A DNA stretch of 64,000 nt from Desulfolucanica intricata (GTDB taxonomy: Bacteria; Bacillota; Desulfotomaculia; Desulfotomaculales; Desulfofarciminaceae): the NCBI RefSeq assembly GCF_001592105.1, contig NZ_BCWE01000014.1:25164-89163 (forward strand), written 5' to 3'. Below are positions 37,406 through 46,653 of this stretch, piece by piece. Every line of letters begins with the position of its first letter. Positions within the stretch are counted from its first letter, which is position 1. The notes beneath the pieces are model-generated. The model was not told where the DNA came from. It did not search any database and worked only from the letters and a program-made list of their open reading frames with translations. The translations under genes were made by a program, and so were the position numbers.

Positions 37406-38323
37406 ATGGACCGTAGACTATTATACCGCTGGTTGGCCAGTGGAGTATTGTGGCTGCTGTTAATAGTTATTGTTGTAATCTCCATTCGTAGTATAAATAT
37501 CGTTAATAGAACCGGGCATATAGCTGCAAATGCTTTAACAATAGAAAATGAGCAAACTATTACTGGTTTAAGAGATATTGCTCAATCCTTCGCTGTGGAA
37601 TGGGCTACCTGGAATGGTAATCCAGAAAGTTATAAACAGCGAATGAGTTTATTTTTAGATAAGGTTCCAACTTTGGTTCCTCCTGATGCCATCCAGGAAG
37701 TAACAGCATCATCTGTGCTATCTGTTGATACGAAAAATAATGAGGACTACAGAGTTCGTGTATTATTACATGCTCATCGTTTAGTACCGGTTGCCGATGC
37801 GGGCAGTGTACCAACGACGCTTATTCCTGTAACAAGAGAAGATTTAGCACGTCTGCAGAGTAACAATTCAATTGATATTTCCCAGCTGCCCGCTTCGTCC
37901 TGGCAGGACTTCCTGCTTTATGTTGAAATACCGGTGAAAGTCGAAAACGACCAGCCGGTGATTGCTGGTTGGCCGGTAATAATAACTCCCGAATACACCA
38001 AAGGCAGTATTAAGCAGAGCAGTGATTGTAATTCATTAGCATCTGATGATTTTGCAACCTTCGTTAATCAATTTATGAGCTTGTATTACGGAGGTCAGCC
38101 ACTGACTAATTTTGTTGTGTCCGGTGTTAATATCAAGCCGGTGTATGGTTGGAAACTTGAATCAGTCAACGAAGTGCGTGTAAACAATGATAAAAACCCA
38201 ACTCAAGCAAGAGTACAAGTACTTGTATCCGCACCCGGTGTTAGTAATCTTACCCAAGATGTTTACTTGAAATTGAAACCAACCGGGAATAGTTTTTTGA
38301 TTGAGGACCTGGGTTCTATTTAG
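37406..38323 (+). CDS. tcpC: Conjugation protein TcpC-like
   Basis: This 305-residue protein has one N-terminal membrane helix (WLASGVLWLLLIVIVVISI) and then tandem NTF2-like domains as in TcpC/ConC/Orf13 of Tn916. The second domain contains FATFVNQFMSLYYGGQPL. TcpC is a VirB8-like part of the Gram-positive transfer apparatus, located at the membrane. ATG 37406 follows AAAAGGAGGTTTTT. Confidence 0.8.
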   Translation: MDRRLLYRWLASGVLWLLLIVIVVISIRSINIVNRTGHIAANALTIENEQTITGLRDIAQSFAVEWATWNGNPESYKQRMSLFLDKVPTLVPPDAIQEVTASSVLSVDTKNNEDYRVRVLLHAHRLVPVADAGSVPTTLIPVTREDLARLQSNNSIDISQLPASSWQDFLLYVEIPVKVENDQPVIAGWPVIITPEYTKGSIKQSSDCNSLASDDFATFVNQFMSLYYGGQPLTNFVVSGVNIKPVYGWKLESVNEVRVNNDKNPTQARVQVLVSAPGVSNLTQDVYLKLKPTGNSFLIEDLGSI

Positions 38324-38345
38324 ATAAAGGGGTGACTTAAAAAAA

Positions 38346-38666
38346 ATGCGAGAGATAAGCTATATATTTAGTGGTCATAAATTAAAATTTACAATGTTTT
38401 TTTCTATAATGTTGCTCATAATGTTTATACCCGATGTGGCCCTGGCTTACGATTTTAAAAGCGGCGCACAAAGTGTTCTTGACGTAGTAAAGATAATCGT
38501 CATTATAGCCGTTTTAGTTGGTGCTATCACCACGTTTGCCAGGCGGGAAATGGCAGCTGCTGTAACAATCATTGTAGTTGGAGCAGTACTCATATTTTTA
38601 TCATCCGGAACAGAAGCAATGAAAAACTTAGGAGATGCCATAGTTAGACTCATCGGGGGAGAATAA
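38346..38666 (+). CDS. Small two-helix membrane protein, pilin/TcpD-like
   Basis: The 106-residue protein has a signal peptide (FTMFFSIMLLIMFIPDVALA) followed by two hydrophobic helices (VVKIIVIIAVLVGAITTF and AAAVTIIVVGAVLIFL). This is the VirB2/TrbC-like topology found in this position of conjugation operons. ATG 38346 lies after AAAGGGGTGACTT. Confidence 0.65.
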   Translation: MREISYIFSGHKLKFTMFFSIMLLIMFIPDVALAYDFKSGAQSVLDVVKIIVIIAVLVGAITTFARREMAAAVTIIVVGAVLIFLSSGTEAMKNLGDAIVRLIGGE

Positions 38667-38869
38667 ATAACCTGATAATACTATAGTTAAAATTAAATAT
38701 TGTTAACTACGTAGGCTTAAGCTTACTGGGTAAAAATAATTTTTCGATAATCCCGGGCTTAGGCTTGTACTATCTATAAAGACACTTAAGATTTAATAAG
38801 TCAAATACCTACTCGGTCTAGTGCTCAGGGTGGGTCTTTTCAAAGTGGAGGAGCTCTAAGCAAAACAAC
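38667..38869 (+). promoter_or_regulatory. Noncoding gap with hairpin inside the transfer operon
   Basis: A hairpin TAAGC...TGGG paired with CCC...GCTTA spans about 38718-38762 and lacks a T run. It may stabilise or attenuate transcripts after the small membrane protein gene. GGAGGAG occurs at 38847. Confidence 0.4.
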
Positions 38870-39235
38870 ATAAGAAAGTTTAACAGTTACAAATCCCTTT
38901 TCAAAATCCAATTTAAGATTTATGACATCGGCGGGAAAGTGCTGCCAAGGCCTATATCACTGGAGGCCTTAGCTATGACAGCAATACTGTTTTTTCCCTT
39001 GCTACCCATTGTTAGTATTGTAGAACCTGAACACCCCTGGGTAACAACCATTGCATTGTCAGGTGCTTGTTCCTGGGTGATGTCACAAATAGACTTACAG
39101 GGAAAATTCATGCCTGTATTCTTCAAAGATATGATAAGTTTTCTTGCGAGACCAAAAACAACTAATTTGGTAGGTCAAAAAATTAATCGTTTGCGCCGGT
39201 ACAGGATAGAGTGGAGATTACCGGAGGTGGATTGA
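38870..39235 (+). CDS. tcpE: TcpE-family conjugation membrane protein
   Basis: The protein has two membrane helices (LEALAMTAILFFPLLPIV and VTTIALSGACSWVMS) and a basic C-terminus (KINRLRRYRIEWRLPE), as in TcpE/ConD. The first GTG at 38939 would drop residues NSYKSLFKIQFKIYDIGGK, which look like the normal TcpE N-terminus. The frame is open upstream but contains no ATG, GTG or TTG; ATA at 38870 is the only plausible start and is 16 bases from GGAGGAG. The start is therefore unresolved. Confidence 0.7.
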   Translation: MRKFNSYKSLFKIQFKIYDIGGKVLPRPISLEALAMTAILFFPLLPIVSIVEPEHPWVTTIALSGACSWVMSQIDLQGKFMPVFFKDMISFLARPKTTNLVGQKINRLRRYRIEWRLPEVD

Positions 39236-41632
39236 TTGAAGTTCCCCTTAATCGCTTTTAAAAACAATATCGTTTTCAACGATAAAGGAGAAGCATTTGC
39301 AATTTACCGCTTGCGCTCTAGGCCATATAACCACTTGTTAAAATCAGAGCGGGAAATGGTGATAAGACAGTTTGAACAACTACTCTGGGGGGTAGAAGGG
39401 AAAGGGCAGATCCTTCTTTTATGTGAAGAAATGCATACAAAAGAAGAAGATTATCTTGCCGAAGCAGATGCAGTTTTGACGGAAGAATCCTCTAGACATG
39501 CAGCTGCTGTACGTCATGTACTCTCAGCGGGGGCCAGAAATCGCCGCCGTTACCTTATTTTACAGCTGAATTTTACCATGGGAGATGACTGGCGAGCCCT
39601 GCTGCGAGAGTTCCGCGATGTAACAATCGGAACTTTTTTAGGCTCACCTAAATGGTTTTTAAACAATCAGCGAGTTAAAGAGGCAGTAGAAGCTGAAGAT
39701 GAATTGTATAAAAGAATATTGCATTCTATTGAGGGGCGGGCAGAGTTTTCCGATTTAGACTTTATTATCAGGCGGAACACCAAAAGGGTGGGGATTCTGC
39801 CGCAACCGCTGCCAACCAGGGATGGTGGCAAATTTACACCGGCTATAATTTCAGCGTTTTCCGATGGCTGTTTAATCCATGAACATCCCTTACATTTATC
39901 TTTAATCAATGGAGCCGATGAAACGCATTATCAAACTTTTATTACCTTTCCTGACTTACCCAAAGTACTTCCTGAAACAGGGGCCGAATGGTTAGCCTCT
40001 CTGGATGCAAGTGAATTTGCCGTGGACGCTGCCGTACACTTTAAAATTACCAAACCGTACAAAGCTAAAAAAAAGGCCGGAGAACGCCGCAAGTATCTGC
40101 GCGGGCAAATTAAGGAGTCCTCAAAAGGCGACGATGATCCCTCAACCGATGAAGAATACGCATATATCGAAGGTCGTCATTTGGAAGGTAAACTTTCCGG
40201 AGGGCAGCCTCTGGCTGCAATGTCTACTGTTCTTGCCGTAGCTGACAATGAATTAAAAAGTATGCGGGCAGCGGCAAAACGGTTAATTGAGCGTTATTCA
40301 GCATCCGGGTACCGGGCTGTAAGACCGGCCGGGGACCAGATCAAATGTCTTTACTCTTTTATCGCCGGTGGATATCCGGCAGCGCAATCAATAGAATGTG
40401 ATCCCGGTTATATAGCAGCTGCCGGGCCAACGATTTCTCTGGAGATTGGTGATAACAAAGGTTTTTTTATTGGCTGGTCCGGTGCTTCGCCTGTTTTTTG
40501 GAAACCGGGTTATGCAGCCAGAGAGCTCTCCCGCTCTAATGCAATGTTTATCAGTGGTGCATTGGGTGGTGGAAAAAGCCTGACCGTAAAATACCTACTT
40601 TACCTGGCCTACCTGGCCGGAGCATATTTATTTATCATTGACCCGAAAAATAATGAGTACGCCGTATTGGAAGAACTGTTTCCTATTAAAAAAATTGACC
40701 TGTGTCCAGGGGGTAGTGCCCAAGTTAACCCTTTTATGCTATCTAAAGATCCAAGGCAGGCTAAAAGTATTGCCTTAGATTATCTGGCCATAGCCTTAAA
40801 CCTGCAGGATGACAATGATGCCCGCCGGGTGGTGGTGGCTCAGGTTGTTGAAAGGGTAGGAAATATGCCGCCGGAGAAACGTAATATGCATTCTTGTTTA
40901 GAAGAGTTACACCGCATGGCCAGTGAAAGTATATATAAAGGGATTCAACATGAAGCAGGCCAATGTGCCTTACTTTTGGAAAGCATCAAAAACAGCAGCC
41001 TGGGACACCTGGTTTTTGGAACCGGTGGGGTGGAAGAGATAGCCCGGGTTACGGTTGTTAATCTGCAGGGTTTATCGTTACCGCGCACAGCAGCAAACTT
41101 AAACTCAGGCAGAATAACCGAAAGTGAACGGCAGGGGCTGGCACTTTTGTTTTTGGCTGCAACAATGGCACGTGAGGTAGCATATTCCTTACCCCAGGAC
41201 GTAGTAAAATGTGAAGTCTTCGATGAGGCATGGATGCTTTTAAACATTTCCGAAGGACGCCGGGTAGTGGACGAACTAATCCGCATGGCTGCGCGTACGT
41301 TTGGAACTATACCAATACTGATTACTCAAAATACAACCGATATATCGGATCTTCAGACTCTAAAGAACAACATTAACTACGTGATCTGCTTTCGGGCCCA
41401 GGATAAAACAGAAATAAACACTAACCTGGAATTGCTGGGGGCTGATCCGGAAGAAGACAGTGAAGGTTATGGTAAGGGAGTGGCTTCGATTTTTCCGTCA
41501 TTAAAAACCGGCTGGTGCATAATGAGGGATGCTTACGGCCGCATTGGACAGGTTTACATAGATCCCCGGCCTGATTACTTACTGGAATTATTCGATACCA
41601 CACCCGGGAAGAGAGTGGTAAGAAATGTTTAA
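39236..41632 (+). CDS. VirB4/ConE-type conjugation ATPase
   Basis: This 798-residue P-loop ATPase powers the type IV secretion channel. Walker A is SGALGGGKSLTVKYL near residue 440, and Walker B is CEVFDEAWMLL near 660. The N-terminal half is the TcpF/TraC-like domain. A charged insert (KGDDDPSTDEE) lies near residue 300. TTG 39236 overlaps the previous stop after GGAGGTGG. It overlaps the next gene by eight bases. Confidence 0.9.
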   Translation: MKFPLIAFKNNIVFNDKGEAFAIYRLRSRPYNHLLKSEREMVIRQFEQLLWGVEGKGQILLLCEEMHTKEEDYLAEADAVLTEESSRHAAAVRHVLSAGARNRRRYLILQLNFTMGDDWRALLREFRDVTIGTFLGSPKWFLNNQRVKEAVEAEDELYKRILHSIEGRAEFSDLDFIIRRNTKRVGILPQPLPTRDGGKFTPAIISAFSDGCLIHEHPLHLSLINGADETHYQTFITFPDLPKVLPETGAEWLASLDASEFAVDAAVHFKITKPYKAKKKAGERRKYLRGQIKESSKGDDDPSTDEEYAYIEGRHLEGKLSGGQPLAAMSTVLAVADNELKSMRAAAKRLIERYSASGYRAVRPAGDQIKCLYSFIAGGYPAAQSIECDPGYIAAAGPTISLEIGDNKGFFIGWSGASPVFWKPGYAARELSRSNAMFISGALGGGKSLTVKYLLYLAYLAGAYLFIIDPKNNEYAVLEELFPIKKIDLCPGGSAQVNPFMLSKDPRQAKSIALDYLAIALNLQDDNDARRVVVAQVVERVGNMPPEKRNMHSCLEELHRMASESIYKGIQHEAGQCALLLESIKNSSLGHLVFGTGGVEEIARVTVVNLQGLSLPRTAANLNSGRITESERQGLALLFLAATMAREVAYSLPQDVVKCEVFDEAWMLLNISEGRRVVDELIRMAARTFGTIPILITQNTTDISDLQTLKNNINYVICFRAQDKTEINTNLELLGADPEEDSEGYGKGVASIFPSLKTGWCIMRDAYGRIGQVYIDPRPDYLLELFDTTPGKRVVRNV

Positions 41633-43073
41633 GAAAACTACAACAGTTATGCTAATACTGGTTTTAGTTATATCGTATACCGGGGCAGCCTTTGCTATGA
41701 TCGGTGATGAAAATGCCCTGGATAATAACTTTGAAGGGGATATTTTGGCGGAAAAAAACCAGGAAGGTCAACTATTTGAGGTAATTGGTTTAGGGACTCT
41801 AGCCTCAGCACCAGGTACTCTTCCTATAAGTGGGCCTTTTGCAGCTATTTTAGCCGGTACCGGCTCTGTCAGTCTAGGCCTTGCTCAGATTGCTGATCCT
41901 AAAAATGCTATCTGGGAAAACTGGCCTACCGGCAGATGGACCTTCGAGCACGCGCCCCCTGACGGGGGTTGGGGATTTGCCTCAATGTCCAATAAAGCCA
42001 CAGCTTCTGTATGTGACATGCTGGCTAACCTAATTTTCTCTGTTACCAAGTCTCTGACCAGATTATCGATTAACATTTGTGTGCTGGCATTTCACACCGA
42101 TATAGTATCCGGAATGGTTGGATGGGTGTCTGAGGGCGTAAAAACAATCTTTAACCCCGAAGGAGATTTATCGTGGCTGTTAATAACCTGGGGTACTATC
42201 TTTTTACTTATCTATGCTGTTTACTGGTTTATACGCCGGGAATTGGCATCAATCATCAGCGCTCTAATTATAGCGGTTATGGCTGTTGGAGGAGTCTTTT
42301 TCTTTGCAGCAAATGCAGAACCGCTTATTGGTAATTTTGCACGGGCTACAGATTCCGTGACCGGTGTCTTCTTAGGAGCGGTTGGCAACTATACAAATGC
42401 AGAGCAGAATGTGAGCGAAGTAAATGATCCAGTAGATCGGGGCCTGGTTGCCTTTGGCCAATCAGCCTGGAGTGCTATTGTAGCCGACCCCTGGGCGGTA
42501 GCTCTCTTTGGCACGGCCAATGAAGAAGATTTAAAGTTGACTGAATCAGAATACAAGTTGATGGATAAAGAAAATTTTGCTGATCAAAGTAATTTAAAAC
42601 CTGGTATGCGCATAGACACATTGTACCTTGGCACAGTAGCAGCCTGCCGGGATGATGTAGTGGAAATCCTGGCCAGGCCTGATGTAACTTCATTTAAGAC
42701 TATTATTTCAGGGGAAGGAACTGCAGAAGTAAAACACGGTGACCATTCCGGTACAATGGTTGGCTTAGCGGCATCTTCTGCTTCAAACCATATTGTTGTG
42801 GCCATGTTAACACTTCTACCGGCCGTAGCTCTTTTTTTCCTTGCTGCTACCGTAGGTTTGTCTATACTTGTGTGTCAGATTATGCTGGCGGGTATGCTTT
42901 TGGTTTTACCAATATTTCTATTTGTTTTAATGGCACCGGTTAAAGGTTGGAGCCTGGCATCCAAGTATTTTCGCTCACTTTTGGGATTTTTTATGGTAAA
43001 AATGATCTACGGACTTTATTTATCGTTGGTATTAACTATTGGAACAGCCTTTGTAAAGGCGGTGATGGCATGA
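41625..43073 (+). CDS. VirB6/TrbL-like polytopic conjugation membrane protein
   Basis: The 482-residue protein has a signal sequence (TVMLILVLVISYTGAAFA) and about six later membrane helices, including WLLITWGTIFLLIYAVYWF and a C-terminal cluster (LLPAVALFFLAATVGLSILV onward). Size and position match the Orf15/CD3337-type channel protein of Tn916-like elements. Confidence 0.75.
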   Translation: MFKKTTTVMLILVLVISYTGAAFAMIGDENALDNNFEGDILAEKNQEGQLFEVIGLGTLASAPGTLPISGPFAAILAGTGSVSLGLAQIADPKNAIWENWPTGRWTFEHAPPDGGWGFASMSNKATASVCDMLANLIFSVTKSLTRLSINICVLAFHTDIVSGMVGWVSEGVKTIFNPEGDLSWLLITWGTIFLLIYAVYWFIRRELASIISALIIAVMAVGGVFFFAANAEPLIGNFARATDSVTGVFLGAVGNYTNAEQNVSEVNDPVDRGLVAFGQSAWSAIVADPWAVALFGTANEEDLKLTESEYKLMDKENFADQSNLKPGMRIDTLYLGTVAACRDDVVEILARPDVTSFKTIISGEGTAEVKHGDHSGTMVGLAASSASNHIVVAMLTLLPAVALFFLAATVGLSILVCQIMLAGMLLVLPIFLFVLMAPVKGWSLASKYFRSLLGFFMVKMIYGLYLSLVLTIGTAFVKAVMA

Positions 43074-43609
43074 TTGGCCTCTCCATGATCGTGCTTACAG
43101 TAATTTTTGGAGCAGCAGCCCTTTTCAGGAAAAAGATTTTGGATTGGTTCACAGAATCAGCAGCCCGAACTATTAGCAGCCGAATGAAACCAAGCATGCA
43201 AAAAACTAGGGATACCTTAAAAATGGTACGAAATGTGGGTATTGCTGATGGAGTCATGGACTGGATGAGTTTACGGCATATCAGAGACAACATGGCAAAC
43301 ACAACTGCAAGAAACCCGCAATCATTAGATACTGGACGTGTTGATGCTGGACGCTTTCCAAAGGTTTTGGCTCCTGAAGATAAAGACAATGGATTAAAAG
43401 GACAACCTCAAGGAGAGTTTTTGTATAAAAACACTACATCTGGTGGTAAACTTCCGAAAAAAGAAAAGGCTGTTATTGATCTTAATAATATGCGTGCCAT
43501 TCCAGATAGAGTTTTGGAAAGTAATAATTTTGCCGGCATTCAGGAACCTATAGAGATAAGTAACAGAGGGTCTGAAGATAATCAGTCTAATGATTATAAA
43601 AACAACTAA
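43070..43609 (+). CDS. Small membrane-anchored conjugation protein
   Basis: This 179-residue protein has one N-terminal membrane helix (IGLSMIVLTVIFGAAALF) and a hydrophilic, probably disordered tail. The frame is open further upstream inside the preceding gene, but ATG 43070 overlaps its TGA stop and follows AAAGGCGGTGA. No family is recognised. The position suggests a transfer-complex accessory. Confidence 0.65.
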   Translation: MIGLSMIVLTVIFGAAALFRKKILDWFTESAARTISSRMKPSMQKTRDTLKMVRNVGIADGVMDWMSLRHIRDNMANTTARNPQSLDTGRVDAGRFPKVLAPEDKDNGLKGQPQGEFLYKNTTSGGKLPKKEKAVIDLNNMRAIPDRVLESNNFAGIQEPIEISNRGSEDNQSNDYKNN

Positions 43610-43648
43610 CGAATATTGGGAGGATTAAATCTTTAAAGGGGTGTTTTT

Positions 43649-44635
43649 TTGGACATTGCCACTGCTCTAAAGACAGCAGAGATCTTAGCTTTAAAGAAAA
43701 ATCGCAAAAAACTTATTAATGCTGCTGTAGCAATAGTTCTGGTTCTCATGCTGGTAGTGGTACTCATATTTGTATCTGTAATAACTGTTGTTTCAGGGAT
43801 GCTTGGAATATCAACCGGGTTTAGGTCCGGTGCACCGTCAAGCATTGCAAAGAATGAAATACCATCTGAGTTAATACCCATATTTTTAGCTGCTCAAGAA
43901 AAGTATGATGTTTCATGGGCTGTTTTAGCAGCTATTTGTAAAGTGGAAACAGGTTTTGGCCAAAATGTTGAAGTATCTTCAGCAGGGGCTATCGGTTTTA
44001 TGCAGTTTATGCCGTCCACATGGGAGTATTATAAGCAGGATGGTGACGGTGACGGAATATACGACCCGGATAACCCCTGGGATGCCATATTTTCGGCTGG
44101 AAATATGCTAAAGGCAAACGGTTTTGATTCTGACCCATCAAAGGCTATATACCGGTACAATCATGCCTGGTGGTATGTAAACAAAGTACTGACCATAGCC
44201 TCATCTTATTCAGGCAGTATGCTGCCTACCGGGAATGGCCTTTGGCCTGTTCCCGGATATACAAATAAATCATCTGATTTCGGTTGGCGAGAGCATCCCA
44301 TTACAAAAACCCGACTGTTCCATGAAGGGATCGATATTCCTGCACCCACAGGCACACCTGTAATTGCAGCTGCAAGTGGCCACGTAACCATGGCACGCAC
44401 CAATGGAGGTTATGGACTTTGTGTTGAGGTAACGAACGAATCTTGTATGATGGTTTATGCACATTTATCAGGCTTAGGGGTTCATGAAGGTGATGATGTT
44501 GAGGTTGGCCAGGTTATCGGCTTTGTTGGGTCTACAGGTAATTCTACCGGGCCACATCTGCACTTTGGTGTTTATGTTAATGGTGTTGCAACTAATCCTG
44601 ATGAGTGGTTAGAAATAATACAAGCAGGGAGCTAA
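43649..44635 (+). CDS. Cell-wall hydrolase: SLT lytic transglycosylase plus M23 endopeptidase
   Basis: After one membrane helix (AVAIVLVLMLVVVLIFVSV) comes a lysozyme-like SLT domain: catalytic Glu in ICKVETGFGQ and the AGAIGFMQFMPSTW motif. The C-terminal M23 domain (from residue 205) keeps its zinc ligands in HEGIDIP and GPHLHFGV. Such enzymes open peptidoglycan locally for the transfer channel. In Tn916 the equivalent protein (CwlT) carries an NlpC/P60 domain instead of M23. TTG 43649 follows AAAGGGGTG. Confidence 0.88.
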   Translation: MDIATALKTAEILALKKNRKKLINAAVAIVLVLMLVVVLIFVSVITVVSGMLGISTGFRSGAPSSIAKNEIPSELIPIFLAAQEKYDVSWAVLAAICKVETGFGQNVEVSSAGAIGFMQFMPSTWEYYKQDGDGDGIYDPDNPWDAIFSAGNMLKANGFDSDPSKAIYRYNHAWWYVNKVLTIASSYSGSMLPTGNGLWPVPGYTNKSSDFGWREHPITKTRLFHEGIDIPAPTGTPVIAAASGHVTMARTNGGYGLCVEVTNESCMMVYAHLSGLGVHEGDDVEVGQVIGFVGSTGNSTGPHLHFGVYVNGVATNPDEWLEIIQAGS

Positions 44636-44671
44636 TTAAAATAAACATAAAATTTATTTAACATTTTCGAT

Positions 44672-44708
44672 AGTCAAAACCCGGAATAACTCCCGGGCTT
44701 TGACTTTT
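44672..44708 (+). terminator. Terminator of the first transfer operon
   Basis: GTCAAAACCCGG pairs with CCGGGCTTTGAC across GAATAACTC, followed by TTTTAT. Confidence 0.8.
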
Positions 44709-44716
44709 ATAAGGCA

Positions 44717-45184
44717 TTACTTTAAAAAGATATTTCCATTCTTTATATATACGTAAGCCGAGATAGAAAACCAAATAACATTAACAATAGGGGCAAAGTA
44801 TATATAATTTCCAATATACTGGTAAAGGTCTAACTGCTGTAGTACCAACCCCACCATATAACCAAAAATAGAAAATCCTATTATGTAAGGGTATAGAAAT
44901 ACTCGCCTTACGGGTAGGAAGTAGAAGAATAACATAAATGCAAACATCCATGCAATAGGTGTCCAAAAAGATACTATACCAAATATATTAAAAGGTCCCA
45001 TATTTAAGTATTTTATTAATTGTAAAATTGGACCCAAAATTGTTGCCATAATTACGTCTCCTATGGCTCCAAAGATAAATCCATAAATGAGAAATCTTTT
45101 ATAAACTTGCCTTGGGATAACTGTAATAGTTGCAATGCCAAACAATAAAGCTTTATAGAAGAAAAAAATACTTTTTCCAAACAA
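44717..45184 (-). CDS. CBO0543-type membrane protein, copy 1
   Basis: This polytopic membrane protein has about five helices and the family pattern YGFIFGAIGDVI, NMGPFNIFG and PIAWMFAFMLFFYFLP. A second member lies at 50978-51577. I start it at TTG 45184, spaced eight bases from AAGGTGGG; the frame continues upstream to 45226 without a ribosome site. Function is unknown. It is on the opposite strand to the transfer genes and so is probable cargo. Confidence 0.65.
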   Translation of the reverse strand: MFGKSIFFFYKALLFGIATITVIPRQVYKRFLIYGFIFGAIGDVIMATILGPILQLIKYLNMGPFNIFGIVSFWTPIAWMFAFMLFFYFLPVRRVFLYPYIIGFSIFGYMVGLVLQQLDLYQYIGNYIYFAPIVNVIWFSISAYVYIKNGNIFLK

Positions 45185-45302
45185 AACTTTATCCCACCTT
45201 ATTTTTAATATTATAGGTATTTTCAATTAAAATAGAAATTATTAATGCGCAACATCTGTATATTATGAAAAAAATAATAATTAATAAAGTACCGTCAAAA
45301 AG

Positions 45303-45330
45303 AGAGAACCACTAATTGGGTTCTCGTTTT
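45303..45330 (+). terminator. Terminator-like hairpin
   Basis: GAGAACC/GGGTTCTC with loop ACTAATT, followed by GTTTTC, lies upstream of the replication-initiator-like gene. It could attenuate entry into the second operon. Confidence 0.55.
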
Positions 45331-45396
45331 CTAGTTTTAAAAAACATTAATTTTGTTTTTTACAAATACATCGATTAGGAGATTGGAGGTTTAATC

Positions 45397-45438
45397 ATGG
45401 TTAAGGGCCGAACAAGCCGGTATGGAAATAAACATTAA
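45397..45438 (+). CDS. Possible 13-residue leader peptide
   Basis: ATG 45397 has the only good ribosome site here (GGAGGTTTAATC) and encodes 13 codons ending in TAA. It overlaps the start of the next gene (45422) in a different frame. It may couple or regulate translation, or it may be the stub of a truncated gene. Confidence 0.35.
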   Translation: MVKGRTSRYGNKH

Positions 45439-46222
45439 GTATACCAATGGCTGGATCTATAAATCAGCAGAGGAACTGTCCGAGGAAACCATGTTGAAAA
45501 TGTCAGCAAGCAGCATCAGAAAACATTTAAAAGAACTAATTGATAAAGGGTGGCTGCTTGAAAGAACAAACCCAATCCACAAATGGGATAGAACCAAGCA
45601 ATACCGGGTAAACCTACTTAAAATCTATAACGACTTGTGGGAATTAGGCTACGTTTTACAAGATTATAAAATACCATTTACAAAAACAGAAACTCCATTT
45701 TCTAATTCGAAAAATGCATTTTCGAAAAGAGAAAATGGAGTTTCTAATTTAGAAAATCAAAATTCAGAAATAAAAAATCAAACAGCGGGAAATCGAAAAG
45801 CAATACCAGAGATTACTACAGAGATTACAGACAAAGAAATAATATCAATCCATCCAATCGATAAACTTAATGATGGATTGAATGACCAGATAAAGGATTC
45901 AAAGCCGCTAATTCAAATTGATAATAAATCTTTGTCTGAGTTGCCACTGCATTTCAGTGATACTGATGAGTTGATGACTGAACTTACTAGTCGGACCGGT
46001 GCTACTAAAGAACAGGTCCGACTAGCTATTCAAAGAACCAAGGAGTTTGAAGCACGGGGAAAGGTTAAGAGAAGTTTTTTGGGACTGCTGCTTTCAGTTA
46101 TTGAAACCGTCAAAACTGAGGATGCGGCAAAAAGATTGGTTGAGGATACCAAAGGGGGTGATCCGGCAGATCATGCCAGGGAAAAACGAAAAAAGATTAT
46201 TGAAAGCCTTTACATGAGCTAA
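45422..46222 (+). CDS. Replication-initiator/helix-turn-helix-like protein, N-terminally short
   Basis: The 266-residue protein starts inside a wHTH domain: TNGWIYKSAEELSEETMLKMSASSIRK is the heart of the DnaD/RepA-like fold seen in plasmid and element replication proteins. A low-complexity Asn/Lys/Glu linker with repeated FSNSKN/FSKRENG/VSNLENQ units follows. The C-terminus is helical. Relatives normally have about 40 more N-terminal residues, and ATG 45422 lacks a ribosome site of its own, so 5' truncation or coupling to the leader peptide is likely. Confidence 0.6.
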   Translation: MEINIKYTNGWIYKSAEELSEETMLKMSASSIRKHLKELIDKGWLLERTNPIHKWDRTKQYRVNLLKIYNDLWELGYVLQDYKIPFTKTETPFSNSKNAFSKRENGVSNLENQNSEIKNQTAGNRKAIPEITTEITDKEIISIHPIDKLNDGLNDQIKDSKPLIQIDNKSLSELPLHFSDTDELMTELTSRTGATKEQVRLAIQRTKEFEARGKVKRSFLGLLLSVIETVKTEDAAKRLVEDTKGGDPADHAREKRKKIIESLYMS

Positions 46223-46275
46223 GGCTTATTTTTTATCTTTTTTTAAATCTAAATTTTTTTAAGGGGGTAGCTAAT

Positions 46276-46653
46276 TTGCCGATTATGGAATTCATCATGC
46301 GGCTGAAAAAAACAACTAAATGTAAAGCTTGTTTTAAAGAAAACATGGACCGTATTGGGAGGATATACTTACCGATTCCACTGCTGGAGAAAATGAATAT
46401 CGGTAGTGAAATAGTTCTTCAGCTGGCCCCGGATAAAAGTCACCTTTCCCAAAGTGGGTATATAGCAAAGTTTGTAAAGGATAAAGAAACGGCAAAGAAG
46501 ATTAGATTTACTGAAGGCATAGAAGAGAAGGGAGAAATAGGCTGTATATATATCAACAAAAATATACTGGAGCATATAGGAATTGAACACGAGATAGCAG
46601 TACGTATTGTACCTCCCGAAGAATATGGAGGTGCTGTAGTTGATGAAGGATAG
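46276..46653 (+). CDS. AbrB/SpoVT-like small DNA-binding protein
   Basis: The 125-residue protein contains MDRIGRIYLPIPLLEKMNIGS, which matches the swapped-hairpin AbrB fold (Asp-Arg-x-Gly-Arg-x-x-Leu-Pro). A second similar half (EIGCIYINKNILEHIGIEHE) follows. A transition-state-type regulator of the element is plausible. TTG 46276 follows AGGGGGTAG. It overlaps the VirD4 gene. Confidence 0.6.
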   Translation: MPIMEFIMRLKKTTKCKACFKENMDRIGRIYLPIPLLEKMNIGSEIVLQLAPDKSHLSQSGYIAKFVKDKETAKKIRFTEGIEEKGEIGCIYINKNILEHIGIEHEIAVRIVPPEEYGGAVVDEG

